A stretch of DNA of 64,000 nucleotides. Source: Adiantum capillus-veneris (Eukaryota; Streptophyta; Polypodiopsida; Polypodiales; Pteridaceae). The notes beneath the pieces were generated by a model, which saw nothing but the letters and a program-made list of their open reading frames with translations, did no database searches and had not been told where the DNA came from. The translations under genes were made by a program, and so were the position numbers. Position 1 is the first letter of the stretch, and the number at the start of each line of letters is the position of its first letter. Below are positions 22,782 through 33,103 of the stretch, piece after piece. Location: NCBI GenBank assembly GCA_014529385.2, contig CM043953.1, positions 85,074,342-85,138,341 of the forward strand, in the 5' to 3' direction.

Positions 22782-24552
22782 TATGGCTGATTTGAAAAGA
22801 AAACGTGACTCTCAAACTAATGGTATCTCATCTATTTATGACGATTTGGCAACATCTACCCAGAATATAGATGACATAGGTATATTAGACATCAATAATT
22901 CAAGAGAGGTTTTTTATAATTGCATTATGACCTTGCTCTTCTAATATAGACATTTGTTATTACAGATAAAAACAATCCCAAGATTCTATTGCAAGAATTT
23001 CTATATGATTGTGGAGCCAGGGAATCATATGATTCATTTTATACAATGCTTAATACTCCTTTTGAACTTGAAGAAACTCTTATTTTTCACAATGAAGCTT
23101 TACAGGAGTACAACAAAGAGTTTGATCAATTGGTGGATTCAAGAATGGTACTATACCTTGATGAAGAATATATTCATGCTATAGATTTGGTTCAAAAGAA
23201 TCCATCACAATCCTCTAGGCTTAACAAAAATTATTCCGCCTTATCAGAAAATGTCAAACTAAATCTTCCAAAATGTCCAAAGTGCAAACACAAATGTAGA
23301 CTATTAAAGAAAAGTGTGGGGTTTATTGTAATTTTGTTCTTAAGAGATAGTGATGATGAAGAAGCAGAAAGGGATGACAGTAACTCTAAATCAAGTGAAG
23401 TGATCAAAGATGAACAAGACAATGAAGAAGTTCTTGATGTAGAAAAAGAGTGGCAAGAAGTTGAGACTCTTCAACTTTCTAGGATTCAAGAAGACAGTAT
23501 TGCATTCGAGAAGTCTTTGTACCCTACTTTTAAAGGAACATTTCCCTTGCCTATTCTACCACGCTTTCCTCTTGGCCATGGAGAATATATAATGCTTTCA
23601 GATATCCAAAGGTCATTTAGTTTACGAGAGGATGAATTGTATGCTATTTTGGCACAACACTTGAACTATAATGTTGGCCGATGAACAGCCAGTTAAATAC
23701 AAAGATTTTGTAGAAAAAGATCCTCTTTTAGGCAAGTTGGATGTTTGCTTTGAGCCTCATAAAGCATTGCAGATTTGTTTCAATGAAGCTCTTCAGTATA
23801 AAGAGCGTACCGAAGAAGAGTTTCTCAAGGCACGAGAGAATATAATAGATCCTCATCTTTCAGAAGAGGATAGTGAAAATGAAGATGAACAAGATAAAGA
23901 TGTACCAATCATTCAGGAGCCAGATCTCAAAATAGAAAATGTTGGTTCGATAAATCTTTGGAAGGAAAATCAACTTGTGTCAGATGAGAACATTACGGTA
24001 AGCACTTTATTTGTATAAGCTAAAGTTTTGTTGTTTTTGCTTTCAATGTTTCTAATGATTAATAGATTTTATACATTTGTAGATTCAACCACCAAAAGAT
24101 GAGTTCTTAAGACGGTCATCTAGAGTCATTGATCTTACCAAAGATGCTTCTCTGAAGCACTACATTAAGTACCTTGATTGTCCTGATTTAGTTATTTTTC
24201 ACATGAAGTACTCCTCTGATGGTTATATACCTCTGTCTGTATACAAGACATTGTCAAAGTATCTTGGTGGCTATGTTCTTCATCCAAATGCTACCAAAGT
24301 AAGCCTTTTGGAGAAAGAGTGTGCTATCAATGTTTTTGGATATGGTCATGCAATGCAAGGATAACTTGCAGGAAGTTATTTAGCATATACTGGATATGCT
24401 CTTGAAAAGGGAATTAAACATTATATATAGAGCTTTCTCCTTCCGGGAAACGATTTTTACTTCGACACGATGATTTGAAACACGTTGAATACAAAGAGGG
24501 CACTTCATGTTTAGATCAAGAAGATGTTGAAGACATTGAAGATATCATTTGA
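22782..24552 (+). pseudogene. Broken intron-containing gene of unknown function
   Basis: The start MADLKRKRDSQTNG has a nuclear-localisation-like KRKR. A likely short intron ends TTATTACAG at 22964. A long exon follows (to 23684), with CPKCKHKC (possible zinc ribbon, about 23274) and an acidic block. A one-base frame break at about 23680 leads into 23671-24000 (EDSENEDEQDKD acidic region). A GTAAGC donor at 23999 and a TTTGTAG acceptor at 24082 preserve the frame into IQPPKDEFLRRSSRVIDLTK...VLHPNATK. The reading frame then ends at a TAA near 24362, and two further pieces ending DVEDIEDII* (24552) look like former exons. No family recognised. The style (AT-rich, short introns, scattered breaks) is like the 3495-4781 gene, so both could come from the same kind of element. 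Confidence 0.55.
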
Positions 24553-24739
24553 GAATAGATATGTACTAAGTATACACTTTTATAGAATGTGTTCTGGATC
24601 TTGAGGTAGAACCCAAAACCAAGTCATGGTTCTTGATACCCTTACTTTTGACCTTTTCATTTATCTTTGCCAAAGACTTATCCTGCATCTGCCCATAATG
24701 TTCCAAGGCACTCATCCTATCCAGCTGAACCTCTTGTAA

Positions 24740-25267
24740 CTATAAGAGCCTCTCTTTGAATGCATCACTAGGTGGCCCAAGAAACTTCTCTAGCATCTTT
24801 ACTGCAGACAACTCTACCTCCACATGCAATAGTGCTTTCTTTCCATACACCAAATGAAATGGAGTAAACCCTGTACCTGTCTTTACCGAAGTAGGGTAAG
24901 CCCATAATGCACTAGGCAAATCCAAATCCCAATTCTTTCCTTGGTGCTCTGTCACTTTCGAAAGAATTTATACCAACTCACCATTGAACCATTCATTTAA
25001 TCCATTACGCTGCAGGTAATAAGGAGTGGTATGTTGGTGCCTAATCTTCATCTTCACGCATAAAAAGTCTGGCAGTTTGGCTCTAAATCCTGGCCCCTTA
25101 TCTGAAAGTAGCTCCAGTGGCACCCCAAACTTGTAACATATTTCATCATACACAAATTTTTCCACATCCTTTGCAGTGATCTGTTTTACTGCTATAGCCT
25201 CTGCCCATCTAGAGAGATAGTCCATTACAGTCAAAATAGAGCTTTTGCCCCTGCTTGTGATAGGTAA
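24740..25267 (-). pseudogene. Integrase core, C-terminal part
   Basis: After the foldback insertion the frame resumes with ITSRGKSSILTVMDYLSRWA (catalytic Asp in VMDYL), then LELLSDKGPGF (second Asp), then HTTPYYLQRNGLNEWFNGEL (the catalytic Glu region, reading NEW where QVE is usual). A frame break at about 24966 leads to WDLDLPSALWAYPTSVKTGT and PFHLVYGKKA, the conserved end of plant Ty3 integrases. Confidence 0.75.
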
Positions 25268-25727
25268 CGTTAGGAAAAGTTTGGACTAAAAAATGGGCCT
25301 TGTAAGAATTGTTGATGTGGCATAGCTTTCAAAAAGTGGGGATCGGTAATTTTTTTGCAAATAAGATCCAAACTTGTCGGAGGTTGGATATTTAGAATCT
25401 ACTCTTCAAATTCTATCTATTGATATATAGCATGTATGTATCGGACATTGTCTTCATGTAGATCTAGAAAAAGGTGATTTTAGATTATCGTAACGGTAAC
25501 AAAACCTGGCTGATTGAAAAAAAATGGCATAACTTTCATAGAAGTCATCCAAACTTTTTGGACCTTGGCTCTTTAGAATCCATTTTTCAAGAACTTTCCA
25601 ATGATAGGTCATATCATGGGGTTCTAAGAAATATTTAGAGGGGTCTATCGGGTTGCTTTCTTTTGTACAACTTTGATGATGTGGCACTCTTAAAAGGCCC
25701 AAAAATGAGTTCAAAATTTTCCTAATG
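25268..25727. mobile_element. Foldback/MITE element inserted in integrase (460 bp)
   Basis: The ends are inverted: CGTTAGGAAAAGTTTGGACT at the left and the complement of CATTAGGAAAATTTTGAACT at the right, followed by complementary GGGCCTT...AAGGCCC. The internal part shares GCAAATAA, TCGGAGGTT and CTATTGATATATAGCA with the element at 59197-59648. It splits integrase exactly between the motifs GIDAIGP and ITSRGK. No convincing target duplication is visible. The open frame at 25454-25714 is spurious. Confidence 0.75.
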
Positions 25728-26903
25728 CGGGCCTATTGCATCAATCCCCCACTTTTCATACACATCGAACTCCATAATGGTTTTTCGTAGCTCTGGCTTC
25801 AACACTCTCTTTCCAAATGCTTGACACCTATTGCAAGACCAACACCAATGGTGAACATCCTTGTGCAAACTAGGCCATACATACCCCTCTTGCAAGATCT
25901 TATGCAAGGTGATCTTTAGAGAAAAATGTCTGCCACATGCGCCTTCATGATTCTCTTCCAACACTCGATACAGCTCCTCCCGCCAAGGTACACGTCTCAA
26001 CACAAGATCAGCCCCTTGCATGTACAAGACATCACCAATCAATTTGTACCTGTATGCTCTACGCACAAAGACATACTTATTAGACTTCTGAATGTCTTTC
26101 GGAATGATTCCTGTTAGCAAAAACTTCTCTTCTTGAGCGAAACTCTCCCGACCATGGTAAAGAGGTAAGTTGTTCCTCAACACAAATAGCTCCCCAATCA
26201 TGCCTTGAGCCGCTTCATGTGCCTCTCCATTTAGAGCACGTTCAATGTGTCTAATGCTCCATGCTTCGAACTTTTTTAACAGGCCTTTAATTTTGAAACA
26301 CATTTTCTTCAATGAGGTGTTCTTGCTCTTCCACACACCCAGCACTTGCTTCACAACTAACAAGGAATCACCTTTTATGCTCAACCTTCTAATCCCATGC
26401 TTCAAACAAATGTGTAATCCGGCTTCCAACGTAGCATATTCAGCCTCATTATTACTATGTGCATCCAATTTGAACCCTCTCTTGCATACTAGCCTCCCCT
26501 CTGGATTATAAAGTGCTATACCCTCTGAAGCCGCATCATGGATCTTTTTGTATGAACCATCAAAGAACAACACATGTGCATTGCGGATCTCTGGCACTTC
26601 TTCAACTACCTTTCTCACCACCTCTTCCTTAACAAGAAGGGGATTCTCCTTGTAAGTCAACAAATCAGCTAGGGTAGTTGTTGTATTGTCTTCCACGAAA
26701 AAAGAGAACTCAAACTCTAGTAGCTCAATTACCACCACATTTGACATGTTAGCGCAATTTATTAACTGTGGCAAAAATGCGTGACTCGTCAAGAAAACAA
26801 AAGGTCGTGGTAGCAAGTAATGACAAAATCGACGACAAGCAAATATTACACTGGCCATCACTAGCTCTACTTTCGAGAATTTTCTCTCTGCTACCAGCTT
26901 CAC
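25728..26903 (-). CDS. RNase H end, second RNase H and integrase zinc-binding domain
   Basis: This 393-residue frame starts in the first RNase H (KFSKVELVMASVIFACRRF). From about residue 108 a second RNase H of archaeal type follows: FFDGSYKK (D115), NNEAEY (E153), KGDS (D179), and LNGEAHEAA at the position of the last acidic residue. Around residue 319 the integrase HHCC zinc finger begins (H319, H326, C357, C360), and the frame ends WGIDAIGP at the foldback junction. The extra RNase H is known from the Tat/Ogre lineage. Confidence 0.75.
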
Positions 26904-27119
26904 TTAGCTTGCACAATACACTAGCCTCATATAATGGCTGCCCTTCTCCTTTTTCAATAGCATGGCTCCAATGGAATCATCCCCTACTGATGGATTTACA
27001 TAAAAAACTTTCGCCCAATCAGGAGCCTGCATGGTTGACAACCCCCCTAACACATCTTTCACCTCTTGAAACACTTCTTCACGCTTGTCATCCCATTGCA
27101 ATGGATCATGCTTTGCCAC
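26904..27119 (-). pseudogene. RNase H N-terminal part
   Basis: WDDKREEVFQEVKDVL and APDWAKVFYVNPSVGDDSIGAMLLKKE are typical of the RT-RNase H junction of Ty3/gypsy Pol. The first catalytic Asp is replaced (VNPSVGD where V.xDAS is usual), consistent with decay. Confidence 0.7.
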
Positions 27120-27140
27120 TTGTTGTAATGGATAAAGAAG

Positions 27141-28443
27141 CTACAAAGACAATGGAATAAACCGTGCCATGTAATTCACTTTGTGTATAAAGGTTGCCAA
27201 TTGCTTTGTACTCGTAGGTGATGGAAGAATAATAATAGACTTAACCTTGTCTGGATCAGCCTCAATGCCATTTTCTGACACCATATGGCCCAATAACTTC
27301 ACCCTTGGCTGTGCTAGATGACATTTCTTGGGATTTAGTTGTCCTCCACATTCATCATATCGAGCCAATACCATCTGCAACTTCTCATGGTGTTCAGCCC
27401 TACTACTGTAGACACATAAGTCGTCCATAAAAGCCTTAACACAACTACCAATGAATGGTGCCAATACCCAATTTGCTCTCTCTTGATAGAAGGAAGGTCC
27501 ATTTGACAACCCAAATGGCAATACCATGTAGCAATAGCAGCCCCATGGCGTAATGAAAGTTGTCTTTGTTCGGTCTTTAAGAGCAATCTTCAATTGGAAA
27601 TAGCCTGAAAAAACCATCACACACATTGTACCTCTCATAACCTGCCACCACTGAATCCAAGATTTGATCGATGAATGGAAGAGAATATGGGTTCTTCTTA
27701 GTGGCTTCATTTAAGGGTTTAAAATCTACACAAATCCTCCACTTCCCATCCTTCTTGTGAATGACTACTACTGGACTCACCCATTCTGTGGTCTCCACAG
27801 GGACTATGAACCCTGCCTTCAATAACTTGTCCACCTCTTTCCTCAAGGCTTCCATTTGCTCTTGACCCATCCTTCTTAGCCTTTGCCGCACTGGCTTAGC
27901 ACCCTCTTTCAGCTCTATATGCATCTCTTGGCCCTTAAACCCTCTGATCTCTTCATATGAAGTAATGAACAAATCAGGAAAACTAGCCATCATGTGAAAA
28001 TATATCTCCTTCTCCATAGTTGAGAGGTCTCCACTGATCATTTGTGTCATCAATTCTTGCTTCTTTGACAACTCAACCTTGGTTTGCATCAGCCCTTCAG
28101 TCACTTCATAAGGCCCTTCACTTTCATCTTCAACCTCATTTGCAAATGCGACTAAACTAGACTCCTGGATTTCTTTGTCTACCATCAAAAGAAGTGCAAC
28201 ATCAGCATCCTCATGACTGCTGGTAGTACTATCATTGTCCTCATCAGACACTGTGTAATAGTCTTCATCACTAGACTCATCCTCATCTTCATAAAGTTCC
28301 TCCAATCGTTTCCTTGTGTCCATATTGTATAGCTTCTTGGCACCTGTCTTTCCATAGAGGCTAATAGTACCACGTCTCCAATCTTGAATAGCTCCCACTA
28401 CACGTAACCATGGTCTACCAAGTATAATAGGATATGATCCCAA
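27141..28443 (-). pseudogene. Protease end and reverse transcriptase
   Basis: From 28443 the frame gives the end of the protease (YPIILGRPWLRVVGAIQDW), an acidic linker and RT fingers (WVSPVVVIHKKDGKWRICVD, then KPLNEATKKNPYSLPFID). A frame break near 27600 leads to FSGYFQLKIALKDRTKTTF, then MVLPFGLSNGPSFYQ and the catalytic FMDDL (about 27425), then LGHMVSENGIEADPDKV. All major RT blocks are present but in two frames. Confidence 0.85.
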
Positions 28444-28446
28444 CCC

Positions 28447-28758
28447 TTAAGGCATCACATGAAAATCAACCACCACCTTTGCATCATATGCCTCCACTTC
28501 CAAACTCTTTACAACACCCAAAAATTTTACTTTTTGATGGTTTGCCAATCTAATCCGGAAGCCTGACACCCCTGTCACTGTAAGACACATCCTCTCAACG
28601 CATGAGTGTGTTATGACACATATTTGGGCCCCACCATCAACATAACCTTGTCCCATATTTTTTCTTTTATGCCACACATCTACTATTGGGCAAATGTCTG
28701 GTAGCTCATCCATCACCAACACCTTTACTGAACCTCTCTCTGGCTCTTTGTTAACCAT
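28447..28758 (-). CDS. Aspartic protease N-terminal part
   Basis: GQGYVDGGAQICVITHSCVE is the active-site strand (D-G-G-A), preceded by LPDICPIVDVWHK. A break at 28445 separates it from the YPIILGRPWL half. Confidence 0.7.
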   Translation of the reverse strand: MVNKEPERGSVKVLVMDELPDICPIVDVWHKRKNMGQGYVDGGAQICVITHSCVERMCLTVTGVSGFRIRLANHQKVKFLGVVKSLEVEAYDAKVVVDFHVMP

Positions 28759-28931
28759 CCTCTTCCACTGTCACTTTAGCTTAGGCACAATCTCTATAAG
28801 CTGCCCAAAGGTAACATCTGCCTTCCTGCTTGTCAGATCCTCCTCCAAGTCATAGCTTAATTGCACATGCCCTAGTGGAAAATCTGAAACATGAAACTTG
28901 CGATGACTTCTTTCCTCTTAGCCTTGACATC

Positions 28932-29528
28932 CTAGCCTTCATGACTCTTTCCCTTCTTCTTACTAGGACCTGGGGCACTTCTTCCTTCCTTTTCCTCTGT
29001 GGTTCTCTTCCCAATAGGCATCACTAATGTATCCTCTAGCTTTGATGCCTTCTCCAAGGTGAATACACTTATCACTTTTGTCTTTCCCTTTTCCTCCTTG
29101 GTTAATCCACTGGTTCCTTCTTCTCCCTTAATTTCAATGCCATAATCATTTGACCTAGTTAGCACCTGTCTTGGCAATGGATACATGTCTCCCCCCATCC
29201 TTGGCGGCTTATCACATTGCAGGCTAATGTGACCCAACTCTCCACAATTATAACACGTGGGTGTCTGCCTCCAGAACCTACCATTGTTTTGTCCAACACC
29301 ATTCCTAGGTCTTTCTTGACCTCCTGGCTGATTCATAAACCTCCCTCGACCTCGATTACCTCGATTATTTTCCACTTGACCTAGCATGTTTAGGCTGAGA
29401 TTCTTCATTAAATCTACCACTTGCCTCATGTCTTGCCTTAGCCTATCATCTTGCACTACTGTAGTGACCATTGCTGGCATAACCTGAGGAGTAACGGAAA
29501 CCACTGGTTCATGATGAACCCCTGGCAT
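28932..29528 (-). CDS. Gag nucleocapsid region with zinc knuckle
   Basis: A basic RGNRGRGRF stretch is followed by CYNCGELGHISLQCDKP, a perfect C-x2-C-x4-H-x4-C knuckle. The C-terminal part is Lys/Glu-rich. It continues the gag frame at 29535-29831. Confidence 0.8.
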   Translation of the reverse strand: MPGVHHEPVVSVTPQVMPAMVTTVVQDDRLRQDMRQVVDLMKNLSLNMLGQVENNRGNRGRGRFMNQPGGQERPRNGVGQNNGRFWRQTPTCYNCGELGHISLQCDKPPRMGGDMYPLPRQVLTRSNDYGIEIKGEEGTSGLTKEEKGKTKVISVFTLEKASKLEDTLVMPIGKRTTEEKEGRSAPGPSKKKGKSHEG

Positions 29529-29534
29529 GCGACC

Positions 29535-30217
29535 TTATAAAGATTCCATAGGCTGAAATTCAGACCTCATGGACAAAGAATCAAACTCTAACTGGCTCAT
29601 TTTTCTCAGTTTCCACTCTTTGTTCCTTGCTACCTCTAGTGCATCTTCATATGTCCTAGGATTCTTTAGCTCCACTCTCCAATGTATATTCTCCCAAAGA
29701 CCAGCCAAGAACCTGTCCTTCTTCATCATGTCAGGTGGAGGTACGTGTGGTGCTAAGGCCTTGTACATCCACTCCCATGCCAATGAAAACTTACGTATGT
29801 ACACATCTACTGGCTCACGTTCCTTTTGCACTAAACCCTATACTTCTTGCCACACTTTGTCAGGATATTCTATCTTCACAAACTCCACTTCCAACCCATG
29901 CCGTAGATTGTCCCAACTCAACCTTACGGGTGGATCAGCCCCACGCAACTCCTCTTCAAATTCTTTGGACCAAACTCGTGCATCACTCTTCAACAGATTT
30001 GGAGAAGACGTAACATCTTCGCAGGGTCGTGAATCTGGTTGCTAATGCAGGAAACCTCCATATTTTCCAAAAAGTCTTCCACATCTTCATCACTTCTTCC
30101 ATGAAACTCCGGATAAGAGAAATCCATGGCTACCCAAGTTACGATGCTTTGAGAACCCCTTTGAACACACGTGTAAGAACCCAAAACTTTTACTGACTCA
30201 ATTCCCTGAAACTTCAA
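29535..30217 (-). pseudogene. Gag capsid region
   Basis: Two pieces: 30217-29990 (MDFSYPEFHGRSDEDVEDFL, the Gag entry motif) and 29831-29535 (EPVDVYIRKFSLAWEWMYKA, RFLAGLWENIHWRVELKNP). The middle is frame-shifted. Confidence 0.75.
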
Positions 30218-32007
30218 TGGAGCTCAACTTTAGATAATGACAAACACATGCACATCAAATGAGTATTCATAGTTAATCATCAGAATTACAAACAGGCAAA
30301 GGACATTCTAGGATCTCTCTTAATCTTCTTGGCCCAAACATAAAGACTATGCGCTGCTGGAAAAAAATCTTCCTGGACACATGAACATGTATCTGGATTC
30401 TCTGAGTTAAATGAAAAGGAGTGAATTGAGGGCCATTTTGATCATCCATTAAAGTCAACCATGCAGCTCCCAAGAAAGCACACCTATCTTATCCTCAGAT
30501 TTTGCCAAAAATTGAGAAACATGACAGCATAAATGGCTCAAAAGACCAAAAAACCAGCCATCATATTTTGGAAAACGTTTGGTAGAGTTTCCCCAGAAGT
30601 AGAGCAGTAGAAACTCAAAATATAGACTATATATGTGTGCATAAACTGCCAACAATAGAACCCTAGCCTCAAGTACAAATCACTAGTACATAGCCTATGA
30701 CGAGGTCATGAAAATGGTGCTCCAGCCACCTATATCACCGAAAGGATCTCCACATTTGAGAATCCCCCAGCTCAATAAAACCTCACGCTATCGACCCTCA
30801 CACGAAGGCTTATGCAAATCTCGTATAGTCAAGTCTCAGAAATGACAATCTTTCAGACCAAGTCTTAGAAATGGTTGGGACTGCCGAATAAAACCAAGTA
30901 TGGCTCCACAAAGGTGTACAATTGGCAATTTCTACAAGTAACGTACAATACCAACAAACAATGCGCTCAAGCAGGCACCCGATGATGCATACCCACGGAA
31001 AATGCAAGTGACTTCATTGCTAGTATACCACTATACTCCAGCTACCTCTACCTGTGTGAATCACCTGTACCTGTACCTGTCTTTGTAACCTATAACTTGT
31101 AGTCTGCAACCTGTAATCTGCAATCTCGAAGCTTGAAGCTCGAAGCAGAAGGTACTCAAAGAAGATCCTCCGTGGGGGTGCCAAAAGAATGTGAGCGGGA
31201 TGGAAACACACAGAATGCCTCTATAATGACCCGACACACACTCTTGGGATGATATACACACACACTATGGGGCACCACTCGGCTTATACAACCCACCTGG
31301 CCGAGACGGGGAACACACCAATGGACTGAAAGGAGAGAGACTACCCACTTACCCACTCCACACAGAGAGACACACACGCCCCCCGTCCAAAAAAAAACTC
31401 AGTTCAAAAGAGGATAATTTCTGATGTTTAGATAAAAATGAGCTTGGGCCAACACCAATGGGGCAAATAGCTCACACAATATGGGTAAAATATGCCAGAT
31501 ACAATCACAAGTTGGAGCAGAAGCTTCACTCATAGGAGAAACTTACACAACTAAAACAACAGAAAAATAGTGAGTAATTTGGAAAAATGAACAGCACCAT
31601 CGCGTCCGGAACGGCCCAAAACCCCAGTCTACAATGTCAAAGTGCTCAAATCCGACCTTGGATGAGCAGTTTACGGCCAAAACAGGCTCCAAAAACCCCA
31701 AAAATACACTGCGGCTGTTCCTTCTCTCTTCTCCACGTTTTTTCAGGTATTCTCTCATTTTTTTCAGTTCCCACACGTATCTTTATTAGTTGGGCACCCT
31801 TTGCCTTTTACTTGACCTCAAACGGACCCCGAACATGCCAAAAAGTGGCCTCGTAGTGCATAGTTGTCACCCTGCAGCATCCATCCGCACACCTGGCACT
31901 CAACTTTTTCCAATAATGCATCCCGCCACCACGTGAAGTGGACCCAAAAGACGGTCCTCATGATGACCTTTTTGTATAATTAGCACCTTAAAACAACCAC
32001 GTTTTTT
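30218..32007. other. No gene; possible 5' LTR/leader of the 24.6-30.2 kb element
   Basis: Its position upstream of gag on the minus strand makes it the expected place for LTR and leader, but no PBS or second LTR copy was recognised. Short frames at 30273-31856 have no coding character. A CTGTACCTGTACCTGTCTTT mini-repeat lies near 31064. Confidence 0.4.
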
Positions 32008-32126
32008 CCGTACTTATCCATGTGCAGGTATTGACCCCATTCGACCTCTTGTGTCCGTACTTATCCACGTGTCCGTTGTGTCCGTACTTATCCACATGCA
32101 GGTATTGATCCCATTCGACCTCTTGA
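32008..32126. repeat. Short tandem duplication (period about 73 bp)
   Basis: TCCGTACTTATCCAYRTGCA followed by GGTATTGAYCCCATTCGACC occurs at 32009 and 32082, with a third partial GTCCGTACTTATCCACGTGT between them. Confidence 0.85.
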
Positions 32127-32394
32127 AACCACTAGATGCCATCTGACGCACCTGCTTACCTCATATCGTGGGCCCGCTGATAGCTTCCTCAAGAAGTTTT
32201 ACGTGTTACCAACTCCTCATTATTGTAGAAAAAACACACTGGTACTGGTAACGATGAAAATTGATGCACTATGTACACATTGTCCTACCTCTACACATGT
32301 GGCCCCACGTAACCACCTGGCTCTGGAAAATGGGCAATATTTTATTTGATGCACCATCCATGTGTATGTACATATGCACAATCCCTTGCTCCAA

Positions 32395-32553
32395 AAAACC
32401 CCTGACAACAGGTCATATAAAGTGCAAAAATTATTTCCTAATGGGACCTATTATTGGTTGGTGAGAGCAAGTGGTAAGCTTCTTAGGCACATGGTGAATA
32501 GTGTGCGGTTCAAGGTGTACTTTGATGAAGATCTAGAAAATGATGTACACTAG
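32395..32553 (+). pseudogene. Integrase C-terminal tail of a Ty3/gypsy element
   Basis: RSYKVQKLFPNGTYYWLVRA and GKLLRHMVNSVRFKVYFDED resemble the GPY/F-type C-terminal domain of plant Ty3/gypsy integrases. Nothing upstream continues it, so it is a fragment on the plus strand. Confidence 0.5.
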
Positions 32554-33059
32554 ATTGTAAACAAAGAGGGTGGTCAACCCACCTAGAAGAGGCAATGTGC
32601 AAAGGGGATGAAACTTTGTATATATCCTGTTTATATGGTTATGGTTTGTGAGTGCTTTTGGTTGTTAGCTTGGTGTGGAAGTTTTTTAGTTTTGTAAGTA
32701 TGCTCTTGGTTGAAAATAGATGTTCAACAAGGGGCTTCCGAAATGATGGTGCAACCAATGTTGATGGAGGCTAGAAGTGGTGCCAAGTAGTGCTAAGGTT
32801 GCAAATAGGTGCATGGTAGGATGCTAAAGCAAGTATGAAGGCCCTGAGAAGGCTAGTGGTGGTTGAAATGTATGGTTGATGCAAATTTTAAGTCCAAAAA
32901 GGGACAATTAGGATGGAATATCTAGGTCTCTAAACATGGGAATGGTGCCTCAAAATGTAGAATTCACGTGATACTCTGCAAGCCGGTCTAGACGACTCCT
33001 CAAATGATGCCACAATATGAAAGTTATGTCCAGCTAAAGCTGGATTGCAGGCTCCCACA
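32554..33059. other. Non-coding, perhaps 3' end of the fragment
   Basis: A purine-rich stretch (gcaaaggggatgaaac, 32599) followed by TGTATATATCC could be a PPT-LTR junction, but no LTR partner was found. Confidence 0.3.
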
Positions 33060-33103
33060 ATGAATAGGAAAAGTGGGGACACGTGCCCACTTTTTCTATT
33101 CAT
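33060..33103. repeat. Hairpin with 18-bp arms and 8-nt loop
   Basis: ATGAATAGGAAAAGTGGG (33060-33077) pairs with CCCACTTTTTCTATTCAT (33086-33103) with one mismatch, around the loop GACACGTG. Confidence 0.85.

Larger units (their letters stand above)
24590..30217 (-). mobile_element. Decayed Ty3/gypsy LTR retrotransposon with dual RNase H
   Basis: Reading right to left: gag (30217-28932), protease (28758-28380), RT (about 27870-27141), RNase H (27119-26800), a second RNase H (about 26590-26210), and integrase (25960-24600, interrupted by a foldback element). The extra RNase H between RNH and INT is characteristic of the Tat/Ogre group of plant Ty3/gypsy elements, although the assignment needs a tree. 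Several frameshifts show it is inactive. LTRs were not identified; the 3' end abuts the 22.8-24.55 kb gene remnant, suggesting truncation or nesting. Confidence 0.8.

Noticed and set aside
25454-25714. 86-residue frame within integrase as an alternative exon
   Set aside because: Lies wholly inside the foldback element; the integrase motifs resume exactly outside it.
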